Of a stretch of DNA of 64,000 bases, positions 25,373 through 32,359 are shown piece by piece. The DNA comes from Thermoleophilaceae bacterium (GTDB lineage: Bacteria > Actinomycetota > Thermoleophilia > Solirubrobacterales > Thermoleophilaceae): positions 1 to 64,000 of the forward strand of contig DASUWY010000073.1 of NCBI GenBank assembly GCA_036378175.1, given 5' to 3'. The notes beneath the pieces were generated by a model. The model saw only the letters and a list, made by a program, of their open reading frames with translations. It made no database searches and was not told the DNA's origin. Numbering within the stretch: the stretch's first letter is position 1; every line of letters begins with the position of its first letter. The translations under genes were made by a program, and so were the position numbers.

Positions 25373-27127
25373 TCAGCCCGCCCCGCCGTCGACGATCGAC
25401 ACCACCCCCGCGCTGCCGTCCACGCGGATCATCTGGCCGGTGCGGATCAGGGAGGTGGCCCGGCCCGTGCCCACCACGGCTGGCAGGCCGTACTCGCGGC
25501 ACACGATCGCCGCGTGCGACATCACGCCACCCACGTCCGTGACGGTGGCCTTGATCTTCGAGAAGATCGGCGCCCAGGCGGGCGACGTGGAGCCCGTGAC
25601 GAGTATCTCGCCCTCGCGCACGTCCGCCAGCTCGTCGATCGTGCGGATCACGCGCGCCGGACCCTCGATCGTGCCCGGCGACGCCGGCGCGCCGACCACC
25701 TCGGTGGCGGCGGGATCCTGCGAGCGCGCCCACTCCTGCACGCGCTGCGTGGTCACGCCCCAGAGCATGATCGTCATCGGATCGGTGACCACCTCGGGCG
25801 CCACACCGAGCGCCGGCGGCGGCGTCCAGTCGCCGAGCCTGGCGAGCAGCTCCTTGCGCCGCTCCACGATCGGCGGCCAGAAGCTCGGGCCGCGTGGCGC
25901 GCCGCCGGTGGCCCAGCACAGCACGAGCTCGTCGAGCGCGCTCATCACCTCGTGCCGGCCGAGCTGGAAGATGTCCTCGGCGTCGTTCAGGAAGCCGTTC
26001 CGGGCGAGCAGCTCCCCGAACTCGCGCAGCTTGTTCCACCAGCGCGTGAGGAACCAGTAGTCGCAGAAGAACTTGTGCTCCTCCACGTAGGGGAACACGG
26101 TCCGGGAGAGGCCCAGCAGCTCGTTGAACGTCTGCCGAGCGCCCTCGTCGAGCAGCGAGCCGTATTCCTCCGCGAGCCGGTCGCGCTCGCGTTGGATCTC
26201 CTCCGTGGGACGGTCGATCTGTTCGCCCGCCTTGAGCGCGTTGATGTGCCCGATGAGCGAGGCGTAGGGAATGCTCGGGTCGTCGAGCCAGGAGCGGTAG
26301 TAGTGGTACAGGCCGTCGCCCGTGGCCATGTTGAACCACGGGTCCTTCACCTGCTGGAGATCCTCGAGCCACTTCCTGCCGGCGTCGCTCTGCTCGAGCG
26401 CCGCGTCGATCTCCTCGGGCGTGCGTCCCTCCACGAAGGCGTCGTCGACGCCGGTGTCGATCGCGAGGCGCGCGAGCCGGCGCAGCTCGGCGTCCGGCCT
26501 GAAGAGCAGCACGTCGATGCCCGCGACCATCTGCGCGATGTGCTGGTCCGGGATGTCCGGCAGGTTGGCCTTGCAGTGGTCGGCGAAGGTGGCGTACGCG
26601 CCGTAGCCGAGCAGCAGGAACTCGAAGTGCCGCTGCCACATCAGGTCGCCCAGGCGCAGGCAGCGCTGGTAGGAGTCGAGCACGTCCACGAACGCCGTGT
26701 TGCGCTCGCCCTCCATCACCTCGTCCGGCTCGTACTCGGGAAGGTCCGGCACCGGGAGGTTGGTCACCTCGTCGATCAGCGCGCGCACCCGCGACTTCCA
26801 CTGCTCGTACAGCTCCGACCAGTTCTCGAAGTAGTAGCTCGCGCGGCGCTGGAAGAACTCGGCCCGCTCGGCCATCTTCTCCGGGTCCGTGACCGGATTG
26901 CCCGAGATGTAGACGTAGCCGTTCACGATCCGGTAGTCGATCCCCATGGCCGGCGGCACGGCAAAGACGCGGTTCTGCCAGGCCCCCACAGCCTGGTACG
27001 GGCTGTCGATGCACTGCACGTCGAACGCCGGCATCGGCACCGGGAAGTGCATCGAGTTCCAGAACCAGAAGCGCTTCTCGTCCGCATCGCGCCGCGCCTC
27101 GTCGAACACGGCGTAGTACGGATACAT
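25373..27127 (-). CDS. Substrate/phosphohistidine subunit of a split dikinase-type phosphotransferase
   Basis: 584 residues. The last ~120 are the PEP-utilising mobile domain with the phosphorylated histidine His538 in TDVGGVMSHAAIVCREYG. The first ~430 residues are helical and rich in Trp/Tyr/Phe (FWFWNSMHFPVP, LYHYYRSWLDD, FFCDYWFLTRWW). They resemble the substrate-binding region of rifampin phosphotransferase and phenylphosphate synthase subunit 1. No C-terminal PEP/pyruvate barrel is present, so it is not a normal PEP synthase. With the ATP-grasp subunit it should move the beta-phosphate of ATP to an unknown substrate. It is the first gene of the seven-gene run; GGGAGG sits next to the ATG and can pair with an upstream CCTCCC. 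Confidence 0.78.
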   Translation of the reverse strand: MYPYYAVFDEARRDADEKRFWFWNSMHFPVPMPAFDVQCIDSPYQAVGAWQNRVFAVPPAMGIDYRIVNGYVYISGNPVTDPEKMAERAEFFQRRASYYFENWSELYEQWKSRVRALIDEVTNLPVPDLPEYEPDEVMEGERNTAFVDVLDSYQRCLRLGDLMWQRHFEFLLLGYGAYATFADHCKANLPDIPDQHIAQMVAGIDVLLFRPDAELRRLARLAIDTGVDDAFVEGRTPEEIDAALEQSDAGRKWLEDLQQVKDPWFNMATGDGLYHYYRSWLDDPSIPYASLIGHINALKAGEQIDRPTEEIQRERDRLAEEYGSLLDEGARQTFNELLGLSRTVFPYVEEHKFFCDYWFLTRWWNKLREFGELLARNGFLNDAEDIFQLGRHEVMSALDELVLCWATGGAPRGPSFWPPIVERRKELLARLGDWTPPPALGVAPEVVTDPMTIMLWGVTTQRVQEWARSQDPAATEVVGAPASPGTIEGPARVIRTIDELADVREGEILVTGSTSPAWAPIFSKIKATVTDVGGVMSHAAIVCREYGLPAVVGTGRATSLIRTGQMIRVDGSAGVVSIVDGGAG

Positions 27128-27129
27128 CT

Positions 27130-27154
27130 CCTCCCAGCCCTCACAGCCGGGAGG
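27130..27154 (-). promoter_or_regulatory. Possible Shine-Dalgarno-sequestering hairpin upstream of the carboxylase operon
   Basis: On the minus strand CCTCCC (27154-27149) can pair with GGGAGG (27135-27130), which is the ribosome binding site of the first gene in the operon, across a 13-base loop. Pairing would hide the site. This is a sequence observation; a regulatory role is inferred. Confidence 0.35.
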
Positions 27155-27214
27155 CGTCTCAATCTCGTAAGGACTCGGAAATGCCCCAGCTATGGGTGTC
27201 GACGTGGCCAGAAT

Positions 27215-27278
27215 GGACCCCCTCTCGTCAATTACGCGTTGTATACAGCATCAACCCGGCTTAGACGAGAGGGAGTCC
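27215..27278. terminator. 15-base inverted repeat between the amine operon and the carboxylase operon
   Basis: Arms 27215-27229 and 27264-27278 pair at 14 of 15 positions (GGACCCCCTCTCGTC / GACGAGAGGGAGTCC) around a 34-base loop of low GC containing GTATAC. It lies 27-90 bases past the permease stop on the minus strand, a reasonable place for a terminator, and upstream of the next operon's start, where it could also be regulatory. Confidence 0.5.
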
Positions 27279-27310
27279 ACTCTCCCTACTCCAACTCCTA
27301 CTCCCTACTG
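27279..27310 (+). repeat. Degenerate CTCCCTA-type short repeat at the permease gene end
   Basis: Units CTCCCTA, CTCCAA, CTCCTA and CTCCCTA run into the permease stop codon (TAG on the minus strand, 27307-27305). Spacing is 7, 6, 6 and 7 bases, so it is an irregular relative of the heptamer arrays at 3750 and 63020. Confidence 0.5.
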
Positions 27311-28915
27311 GCTTGCAGGCACCGGCTCCGCGGAATCGAGCCCCTCGTTGATCATCCGCCCCACGCTCTCGTACTTCGCTCTGTCATTCCGCTTGAGGTA
27401 CATGGCGTAGCCGAGACCGAGCAGGAAGATCGCCAGGTCGGCCCAGCAGAGCCACTTGGCGTACTGGTACCCAGAGCCCAGGAACGTCAGGTTCTTGATC
27501 GCCAGGTACAGCACGTATGCCTGCGCGGCTGCGGCAAGCAGCGGCGCGGTGAGCGTGGTCCACCAGTGGTGCTCTGCCTGGTGGTGCGTGCGGAAGTAGT
27601 TGACGATCGCGAGCGACACGATCGCCTGGATCGCGAGGATCGAGACCACTCCCATGAGCGCCATGAGGCCGTACACCTGGATGTACGCGACCGACTGCGC
27701 CGCGCCGGTCTTGGCGTCCACCGCCGCGAACAGCGCGAACACGCCCATGATCGCGGCCGCGATGAACGACTGCGTGGTGGACGCGATGTGCGGGCTGTGG
27801 AAGCGCGCGTGCGTGCGTCCCAGCACCGACGGCAACACGCGCTCGCGTCCCAGCGAGTACATGTAGCGCGCGGTGGTGTTGTGGAACGCCATTCCACAGG
27901 CGAAGGAGCCCGTGATGATGAACCAGCTCAGGCAGTCCTTGAGGAACTGGCCCGAGAACTGCTTGGCCGGGTTGAAGAAGAAGTTGGCCGAATCGTTCTG
28001 CGCCACCACCGCGGCGGCGTCGGTTGAGTGGTACCCGGAGATCGACGCCCACGACGTGACGACGTAGAAGATCCCGAGGCCGATCACCGAGATGTACATC
28101 GCACGCGGAACTGTCTTCTTCGGGTCCCGCGATTCCTCGCCGTAGTTGGGCGCCATTTCAAAGCCCACCCACGACCAGAACGCGAAGAAGATGCCGATGC
28201 CGGCAGCCCCCGCTGCGATCGCCGTGCCTCCCGCATGTCCGGCCGGCAGGCTCTTGAACGCGTTGATGGGATTGATCGCGCTGGCCGTGACGTTGCTCGC
28301 CCCGTCGGTGAACACCGCAAAGTCGAAGACGATCAGGGTCACGACCTCGCACAAGAGCGCGACACCGAGCACGCGAGCCGAGATGCGCACATCCAGGTAC
28401 GCGAGCACGCAGATCAGCGCGATCATGAACAGGCCGCACCAGTACCACTGGACATGCCAGCCGTAGCGCGCCGCCTTCAGTGAGGCGAAGTACGCGAACC
28501 CGCCGACCAGCGAGACCTCGAACACGCTGTACGCCGCGACCATCGAGAATCCGCTCGCCATCCCGAGCTCACGGTTGAGGCCGTGGCTGATGAAGCTGTA
28601 GAAGCCTCCCGCGGCCGTGACCTTTCTCGACATGGCCACGTAGCCGACGCTGAAGATCGTCAGCACGATGGTCGCGACGAGGAAGCCCGCCGGCGCGCCG
28701 ACGCCGTTGCCGAAGCCGACGGCGATAGGCGTGTTGAACAGCATCGCGGAGATCGGGGCCGCACCGGTGACGGTGAGGAACAGAACTCCGAGCAGGCCTA
28801 CAGATCTGCCCCTCAGCTTGAAGACGTCATCACGCTGCGAGACGTCGATGCTCTCGACGACGGGAAGCATCCCCTCACGGTGCTCCCCGAGTCCTGGGTG
28901 CTCAGTTGTGCTCAC
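27305..28915 (-). CDS. APC-superfamily amino acid/amine permease
   Basis: 536 residues with about 12-13 membrane segments. The APC start VGLLGVLFLTVTGAAPISAM (TM1) and a loop EESRDPKKTVPRAM near 265, typical of the amino acid-polyamine-organocation superfamily, are clear. The charged N-terminal tail is ~35 residues. As the last gene of the amine-catabolism operon it probably imports the amine or amino acid that the cluster degrades, by proton symport or exchange. The substrate is inferred only from context. Confidence 0.85.
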   Translation of the reverse strand: MSTTEHPGLGEHREGMLPVVESIDVSQRDDVFKLRGRSVGLLGVLFLTVTGAAPISAMLFNTPIAVGFGNGVGAPAGFLVATIVLTIFSVGYVAMSRKVTAAGGFYSFISHGLNRELGMASGFSMVAAYSVFEVSLVGGFAYFASLKAARYGWHVQWYWCGLFMIALICVLAYLDVRISARVLGVALLCEVVTLIVFDFAVFTDGASNVTASAINPINAFKSLPAGHAGGTAIAAGAAGIGIFFAFWSWVGFEMAPNYGEESRDPKKTVPRAMYISVIGLGIFYVVTSWASISGYHSTDAAAVVAQNDSANFFFNPAKQFSGQFLKDCLSWFIITGSFACGMAFHNTTARYMYSLGRERVLPSVLGRTHARFHSPHIASTTQSFIAAAIMGVFALFAAVDAKTGAAQSVAYIQVYGLMALMGVVSILAIQAIVSLAIVNYFRTHHQAEHHWWTTLTAPLLAAAAQAYVLYLAIKNLTFLGSGYQYAKWLCWADLAIFLLGLGYAMYLKRNDRAKYESVGRMINEGLDSAEPVPASQ

Positions 28916-28953
28916 TTGACCTCTCCTCGTTTGGGCTCATCCCGAAAGCGCAG

Positions 28954-29418
28954 CTACACGCTCGCGCCAACCTCCCGTACTTCGGTCAATGACCTCTCCC
29001 GCGTCTCGTCCAGCACCTCAACCAGCAACCGCTCCACCTCAGCGTTCCAGTCGTCCTGCCTGAGGCGGGTACGCCGCGGCCGGAGCGGCCGCGGGTCGGA
29101 ATCGGAGAAGCTCGACCGAGCCAGCCGGTCGAACGCCTCGATCACGCGGATTACGAGCCCGTAGTCGTGCGGGCCCACGAAGCTGCCGATCCAATCCCCC
29201 GGGCGCCCCTCGTCCGCGAACACGCCCTCGCGAACTCCCTCCCAGTAGACGTGCTGGAAGAGGCAGCCGGCATTGCCGCGCTTCACCCAGCAACCTGCGG
29301 TCACCTCTCGCTCGCCACGGGAGATGCCGCGCAGCCCCAGCTGGAGCAGCTCGCGTCCGCGCTCGGATTCGGCCAGGGCTACCAGGTCCTCGCGCAGCCG
29401 GCGCTCGTCAACGTTCAT
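28954..29418 (-). CDS. Unrecognised 154-residue protein in the amine operon
   Basis: I do not recognise this family. It is a soluble protein: helical start (DERRLREDLVALAESERGRELL), a central Cys/Trp/Phe-rich part (GCWVKRGNAGCLFQHVYWEG, then GDWIGSFVGPHDYG) and an Arg/Glu-rich helical end. Two close cysteines and conserved-looking His/Trp residues could form a small binding or catalytic site. It lies 12 bases after the first GS-like gene and 38 bases before the permease gene, so a role in the same pathway is likely. Confidence 0.6.
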   Translation of the reverse strand: MNVDERRLREDLVALAESERGRELLQLGLRGISRGEREVTAGCWVKRGNAGCLFQHVYWEGVREGVFADEGRPGDWIGSFVGPHDYGLVIRVIEAFDRLARSSFSDSDPRPLRPRRTRLRQDDWNAEVERLLVEVLDETRERSLTEVREVGASV

Positions 29419-29430
29419 GTCTCACCTCGC

Positions 29431-30774
29431 TCAATAGAGCTCCAGGTACTCATCCCGCTCCCAGTCGGTCACGTGGTCGTGGAAGCGCTGCAGCTCGTAG
29501 CGGCGCACAGCCGTGTACGCCTTTACGAACTCCGGACCGAGCAGATTCACAATCGCCATGTCGGACTCGAGCGCGGCAAGCGACTCCTCCACCGTGGTGG
29601 GGAGCTTGGGCTTCGATTCGTCCTCCTCAGCGGGCTGGCGCGCGGGCGGCTCGAGCTCGAGCTGGTCGGCGATCCCGAGGATGCCGGCGCCGAGCAGCGC
29701 GGCGGACGCCAGGTAAGGGTTGGACAGTCCTGTGGGCGCGCGGTTCTCCACGTGCTTCGACTTCGGGTTGCCGCCCTTCACGCGCACGAACGCGCTGCGG
29801 TCCTCGAGGCCCCAGGACACGTTCGTGGGGCTGAACGTGTGCGTGCGACGCCGCTTGAGGCAGTTCACCGTGGGCGCGAGCAGCGTGTAGATCGCGCGAG
29901 CGTGACGAAGCTGGCCCGCCACGAAGCTGCGGCCAACGTCGGAGAGGCCCCACTCGTGGTCGGGATCGAGCATCGCGTTGTCACCCGAGTCCGCGTGCAG
30001 CAGGCCGATGTGGTTGTGCGCGCCGCAGCCGGCGCCGTCCTGGAACGGCTTGGACATGAAGCTCGCGATCAGTCCCTCCTGGTGGGCGAGCTCCTTGGCG
30101 CCGTTCTTGAACGTGAAGGCGGTGTCCGGCCCGGCCATGCCGCTGCTCGGCCCGAACACGATCTCCCACTGGGAGCCGGCGTACTCGCAGTTGGCGGTGA
30201 TGATGTCCACGCCGAACTGGCGCATCTCGCCCACGATGCGCTCGACAACCGGCACCCACGTGTTCCGCACCGTGTTGAAGATGTGGTAGCCGTCGAAGAG
30301 CGGCTGCTTGGTCTCGCCGTCGAGCAGGTAGAACTCGGGCTCGAGGCCGATCAGCGGCTCGTAGCCGAGCGCGCGGCAGCGCTCGAGCACGCGCCGGAAG
30401 ACGTGCCGCGGCGCCGCGCCGAGCGGCTGGCCGTCGTCCCAGAACGTGTCGCAGATCATGCGGCCGGTGGCCTCAACCCATGGCACGATGCGTGCGGTGG
30501 TGGGGTCGGGCTTGAGCCGCTGGTCGGCGTACGCGATCTCCTCGTTGTAGAGGCTGCCCGGCACGACGTCGGAACGGCTGTCGAGCACGATCGTGCCGCC
30601 GTACATGTTCAGGCCCTCGTCGGCATAGCGGCCGGCGTGCTCGATCGGCACGAGCTTCGAGCGGCTCGTGCCGTGCATGTCCGGAAGCTCGAAGCGGACG
30701 TTGCGGATGCCGGCCTCCCGCCAGCCGGCGAGAACGTCCTCGACGGTGATCTGCTGCTCCTCGGCGGTGGCCAT
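29431..30774 (-). CDS. Glutamine-synthetase-like ligase, probable glutamate-amine (gamma-glutamyl) ligase
   Basis: 447 residues with the GS fold: N-terminal beta-grasp (NVRFELPDMHGTSRSK), catalytic domain with LEPEFYLL near 145, CGAHNHIGLLHAD near 250 and NPYLASAALLGAG near 350. True GlnA has NxHxS-type ammonium-site features and a C-terminal adenylylation loop that are not evident here. In operons with PuuD-type hydrolases, aminotransferases and aldehyde dehydrogenases, such proteins attach glutamate to amines or polyamines (PuuA/GlnA2-GlnA3 type). The specific amine is unknown. It lies three bases downstream of the DUF6885-like gene. Confidence 0.8.
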   Translation of the reverse strand: MATAEEQQITVEDVLAGWREAGIRNVRFELPDMHGTSRSKLVPIEHAGRYADEGLNMYGGTIVLDSRSDVVPGSLYNEEIAYADQRLKPDPTTARIVPWVEATGRMICDTFWDDGQPLGAAPRHVFRRVLERCRALGYEPLIGLEPEFYLLDGETKQPLFDGYHIFNTVRNTWVPVVERIVGEMRQFGVDIITANCEYAGSQWEIVFGPSSGMAGPDTAFTFKNGAKELAHQEGLIASFMSKPFQDGAGCGAHNHIGLLHADSGDNAMLDPDHEWGLSDVGRSFVAGQLRHARAIYTLLAPTVNCLKRRRTHTFSPTNVSWGLEDRSAFVRVKGGNPKSKHVENRAPTGLSNPYLASAALLGAGILGIADQLELEPPARQPAEEDESKPKLPTTVEESLAALESDMAIVNLLGPEFVKAYTAVRRYELQRFHDHVTDWERDEYLELY

Positions 30775-30777
30775 GAC

Positions 30778-31614
30778 CTACCTCCTCGTCGTCCCGTTGT
30801 CCCAGAAGCCCACGTCGAGCCCCAGCTCGGTGGCCAGCGCGGTCACCGCCTCGGCGTTTTCCGGCGGTACGACCACGAGCACGCCGCCCTCGCGGCCGTC
30901 GCCGCGCTCGAGCGCGTCCGCCAGCGCGGCCGGCGGCTGGAGGTGCCGTCCCATCCAGCCGAGCGACGGATACGAGTCCACCACGAGCACCAGCGAGCCG
31001 GCGCGCCCGCGCAGGAGCCGCGAGAGCTCCACGAAGTGGCCCACCGTCCAGTCGGACGCCGGCGGGGTGTCCACAGCCTCACCATCGAGATGCGCGAGCA
31101 GCGCCTCGAGCGGCGGGCGGCTTCCCCACAGGGGGGCCGTGCTCACGTTGGCGAGCAGGCGTGCGCTGAGCCCGGGGGCCGCTTCCACCACGCGCTCCAC
31201 GCCGTCCGCGGTCCACTCCCCGCGCAGCGGCACGCAGCGCAGCGCGCCGGCCGCGGCACCTTCGATCGCTTTGGCAAGACCTCCGGCGGAGGTGCCCGAG
31301 CCGGCGGGCGCCGTTCGCGGCAGGTCGAAGCGGTAATCGGTGAAGCTCACGGCGCCCGGCGGCACCGGCGGCCCCTCCTGGACCTCCGGAAGCACCGTGC
31401 CGGACTCGAGCGCGATCAGGTCCTGGTCGAGCTCCTCGCCGTCCCAGCTCACGATCCCCGCCTCGCGGAGCACACGCGCCGCGTGGAAGGGCCCGCAGAG
31501 ATTGTCCTTCTGCTGAAGAGCAGCGCGCTGCCCACCGAGATCGGCCAGAACGCGCGCTCCTGTGAGTGCCTCAGCCACGACTCCCTCGGTCGGGGTTGTG
31601 CGTTGATATCCCAC
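30778..31614 (-). CDS. DUF6885-like protein with Cys/His peptidase-like motif
   Basis: 278 residues from GTG 31614; a later GTG at 31578 (V13), preceded by GGGAG, is a credible alternative that would lie downstream of a TTGACA-containing promoter candidate. The segment QQKDNLCGPFHAARVLREAG near residue 35-55 has a Cys in a papain/C39-like N-terminal helix. DWTVGHFVELSRLL near 195 supplies a His, followed by VLVVDSYPSLGW with Asp, a plausible triad. The family is of unknown function. Its place between two GS-like ligases and a PuuD-type hydrolase suggests hydrolysis or transfer of gamma-glutamyl amides (inference). Confidence 0.55.
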   Translation of the reverse strand: MGYQRTTPTEGVVAEALTGARVLADLGGQRAALQQKDNLCGPFHAARVLREAGIVSWDGEELDQDLIALESGTVLPEVQEGPPVPPGAVSFTDYRFDLPRTAPAGSGTSAGGLAKAIEGAAAGALRCVPLRGEWTADGVERVVEAAPGLSARLLANVSTAPLWGSRPPLEALLAHLDGEAVDTPPASDWTVGHFVELSRLLRGRAGSLVLVVDSYPSLGWMGRHLQPPAALADALERGDGREGGVLVVVPPENAEAVTALATELGLDVGFWDNGTTRR

Positions 31615-32359
31615 TTTCCGCAGTTGGTGTCAAGTCTGGTCCTTTTGACCAATTTCGAGCCGCATCGGCAAAAGCGGACATCATCTGGCTGCGCTCGTCG
31701 GCCTCCGGATGCCACTGCACGCCGAGGAGCCAGCGGCCGTCGTCCGCCTCGATCGCCTCGATCACCCCGTCCACCTCCGCGCGCCCGCTCACCACGAGCC
31801 CCTCGCCCAGCCTGTCCACCGCCTGGTGGTGGTGGCAGCTCGCCAGGTGCTCCACCTCACCGGCCGCCTCGGCGGTGAGGGATCCAGGCTCGAGGGTGAT
31901 CGCGTGCTCGGTTCCCTCGAACGTGCCGAGCGCCCTGCGGTGCGGGTTCGATCCCTCCACCTCCGGCAGGTGCTGCACGAGCGTGCCGCCGAACGCGACG
32001 TTGATGATCTGCATGCCGCGGCAGATCCCGAACACGGGCATGCCGCGGTCCACGGCGCTGAGCAGCAGGGCGATCTCGAAGTCGTCGCGGTCGCGGTAGG
32101 TGGACTCGAGCTCGGGGTCGCGCGGCGCACCGTACGAGGAAGGGTCGATGTCCGCGCCGCCGATCAGCAGCAGGCCGTCGATCCGCTCGAGCAGCTCGAG
32201 CGGCGCCCTCGCGTCCACCGGCAGGAGCATCGCGATGGCGCCGGTGCGCTGCACCGAGGACACGTAGGTGTCCGCCACGAGGTGCGCGGTCTGGTCCCAG
32301 AAGCTCCAGCGCGCGCGTTCGTGCACCGCGCAGATGCCGATCACGGGCTCAGACGGCAC
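31571..32359 (-). CDS. PuuD-type gamma-glutamyl hydrolase (class I amidotransferase fold)
   Basis: 262 residues, peptidase C26 family. The nucleophile is in VFGICRGMQIINVAFGG near residue 110, and the His-x-Glu of the triad in GVQWHPEADE near 220; LLLIGGADIDPSSYG is also typical of PuuD. The enzyme hydrolyses gamma-glutamyl-GABA or similar amides to recover glutamate at the end of the gamma-glutamylated amine pathway. It starts at GTG 32359, overlapping the second GS-like gene by 11 bases, and its 3' end overlaps the DUF6885-like gene by up to 44 bases. Confidence 0.83.
   Translation of the reverse strand: MPSEPVIGICAVHERARWSFWDQTAHLVADTYVSSVQRTGAIAMLLPVDARAPLELLERIDGLLLIGGADIDPSSYGAPRDPELESTYRDRDDFEIALLLSAVDRGMPVFGICRGMQIINVAFGGTLVQHLPEVEGSNPHRRALGTFEGTEHAITLEPGSLTAEAAGEVEHLASCHHHQAVDRLGEGLVVSGRAEVDGVIEAIEADDGRWLLGVQWHPEADERSQMMSAFADAARNWSKGPDLTPTAESGISTHNPDRGSRG
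31605..31651 (-). promoter_or_regulatory. Candidate internal promoter with TGGTC-N5-GACCA operator
   Basis: On the minus strand TTGACA (31633-31628) is 17 bases from GATATC (31610-31605), a usable -35 with a weak -10. Just upstream lies the perfect palindrome TGGTC-CTTTT-GACCA (31637-31651), the dyad type bound by FadR/GntR-family regulators. The same TGGTC half-site appears twice in the promoter region of the operon at 37847-37863. The site falls inside the PuuD-like coding sequence. Confidence 0.45.

Noticed and set aside
24333-27014. 893-codon frame that would join the ATP-grasp gene to upstream sequence
   Set aside because: Upstream of about 25364 the translation is Arg/Ala-rich noise overlapping the real phosphohistidine subunit gene in another frame.
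21104-27127. Reading the operon as plain pyruvate carboxylase plus PEP synthase
   Set aside because: The carboxyltransferase lacks the pyruvate-binding Arg by my alignment and the phosphotransferase lacks the PEP/pyruvate barrel. Kept only as the fallback explanation.
29431-30774. Calling this gene the housekeeping glutamine synthetase glnA
   Set aside because: Operon context and missing adenylylation-type features favour a gamma-glutamyl-amine ligase; two diverged copies sit in the same operon.
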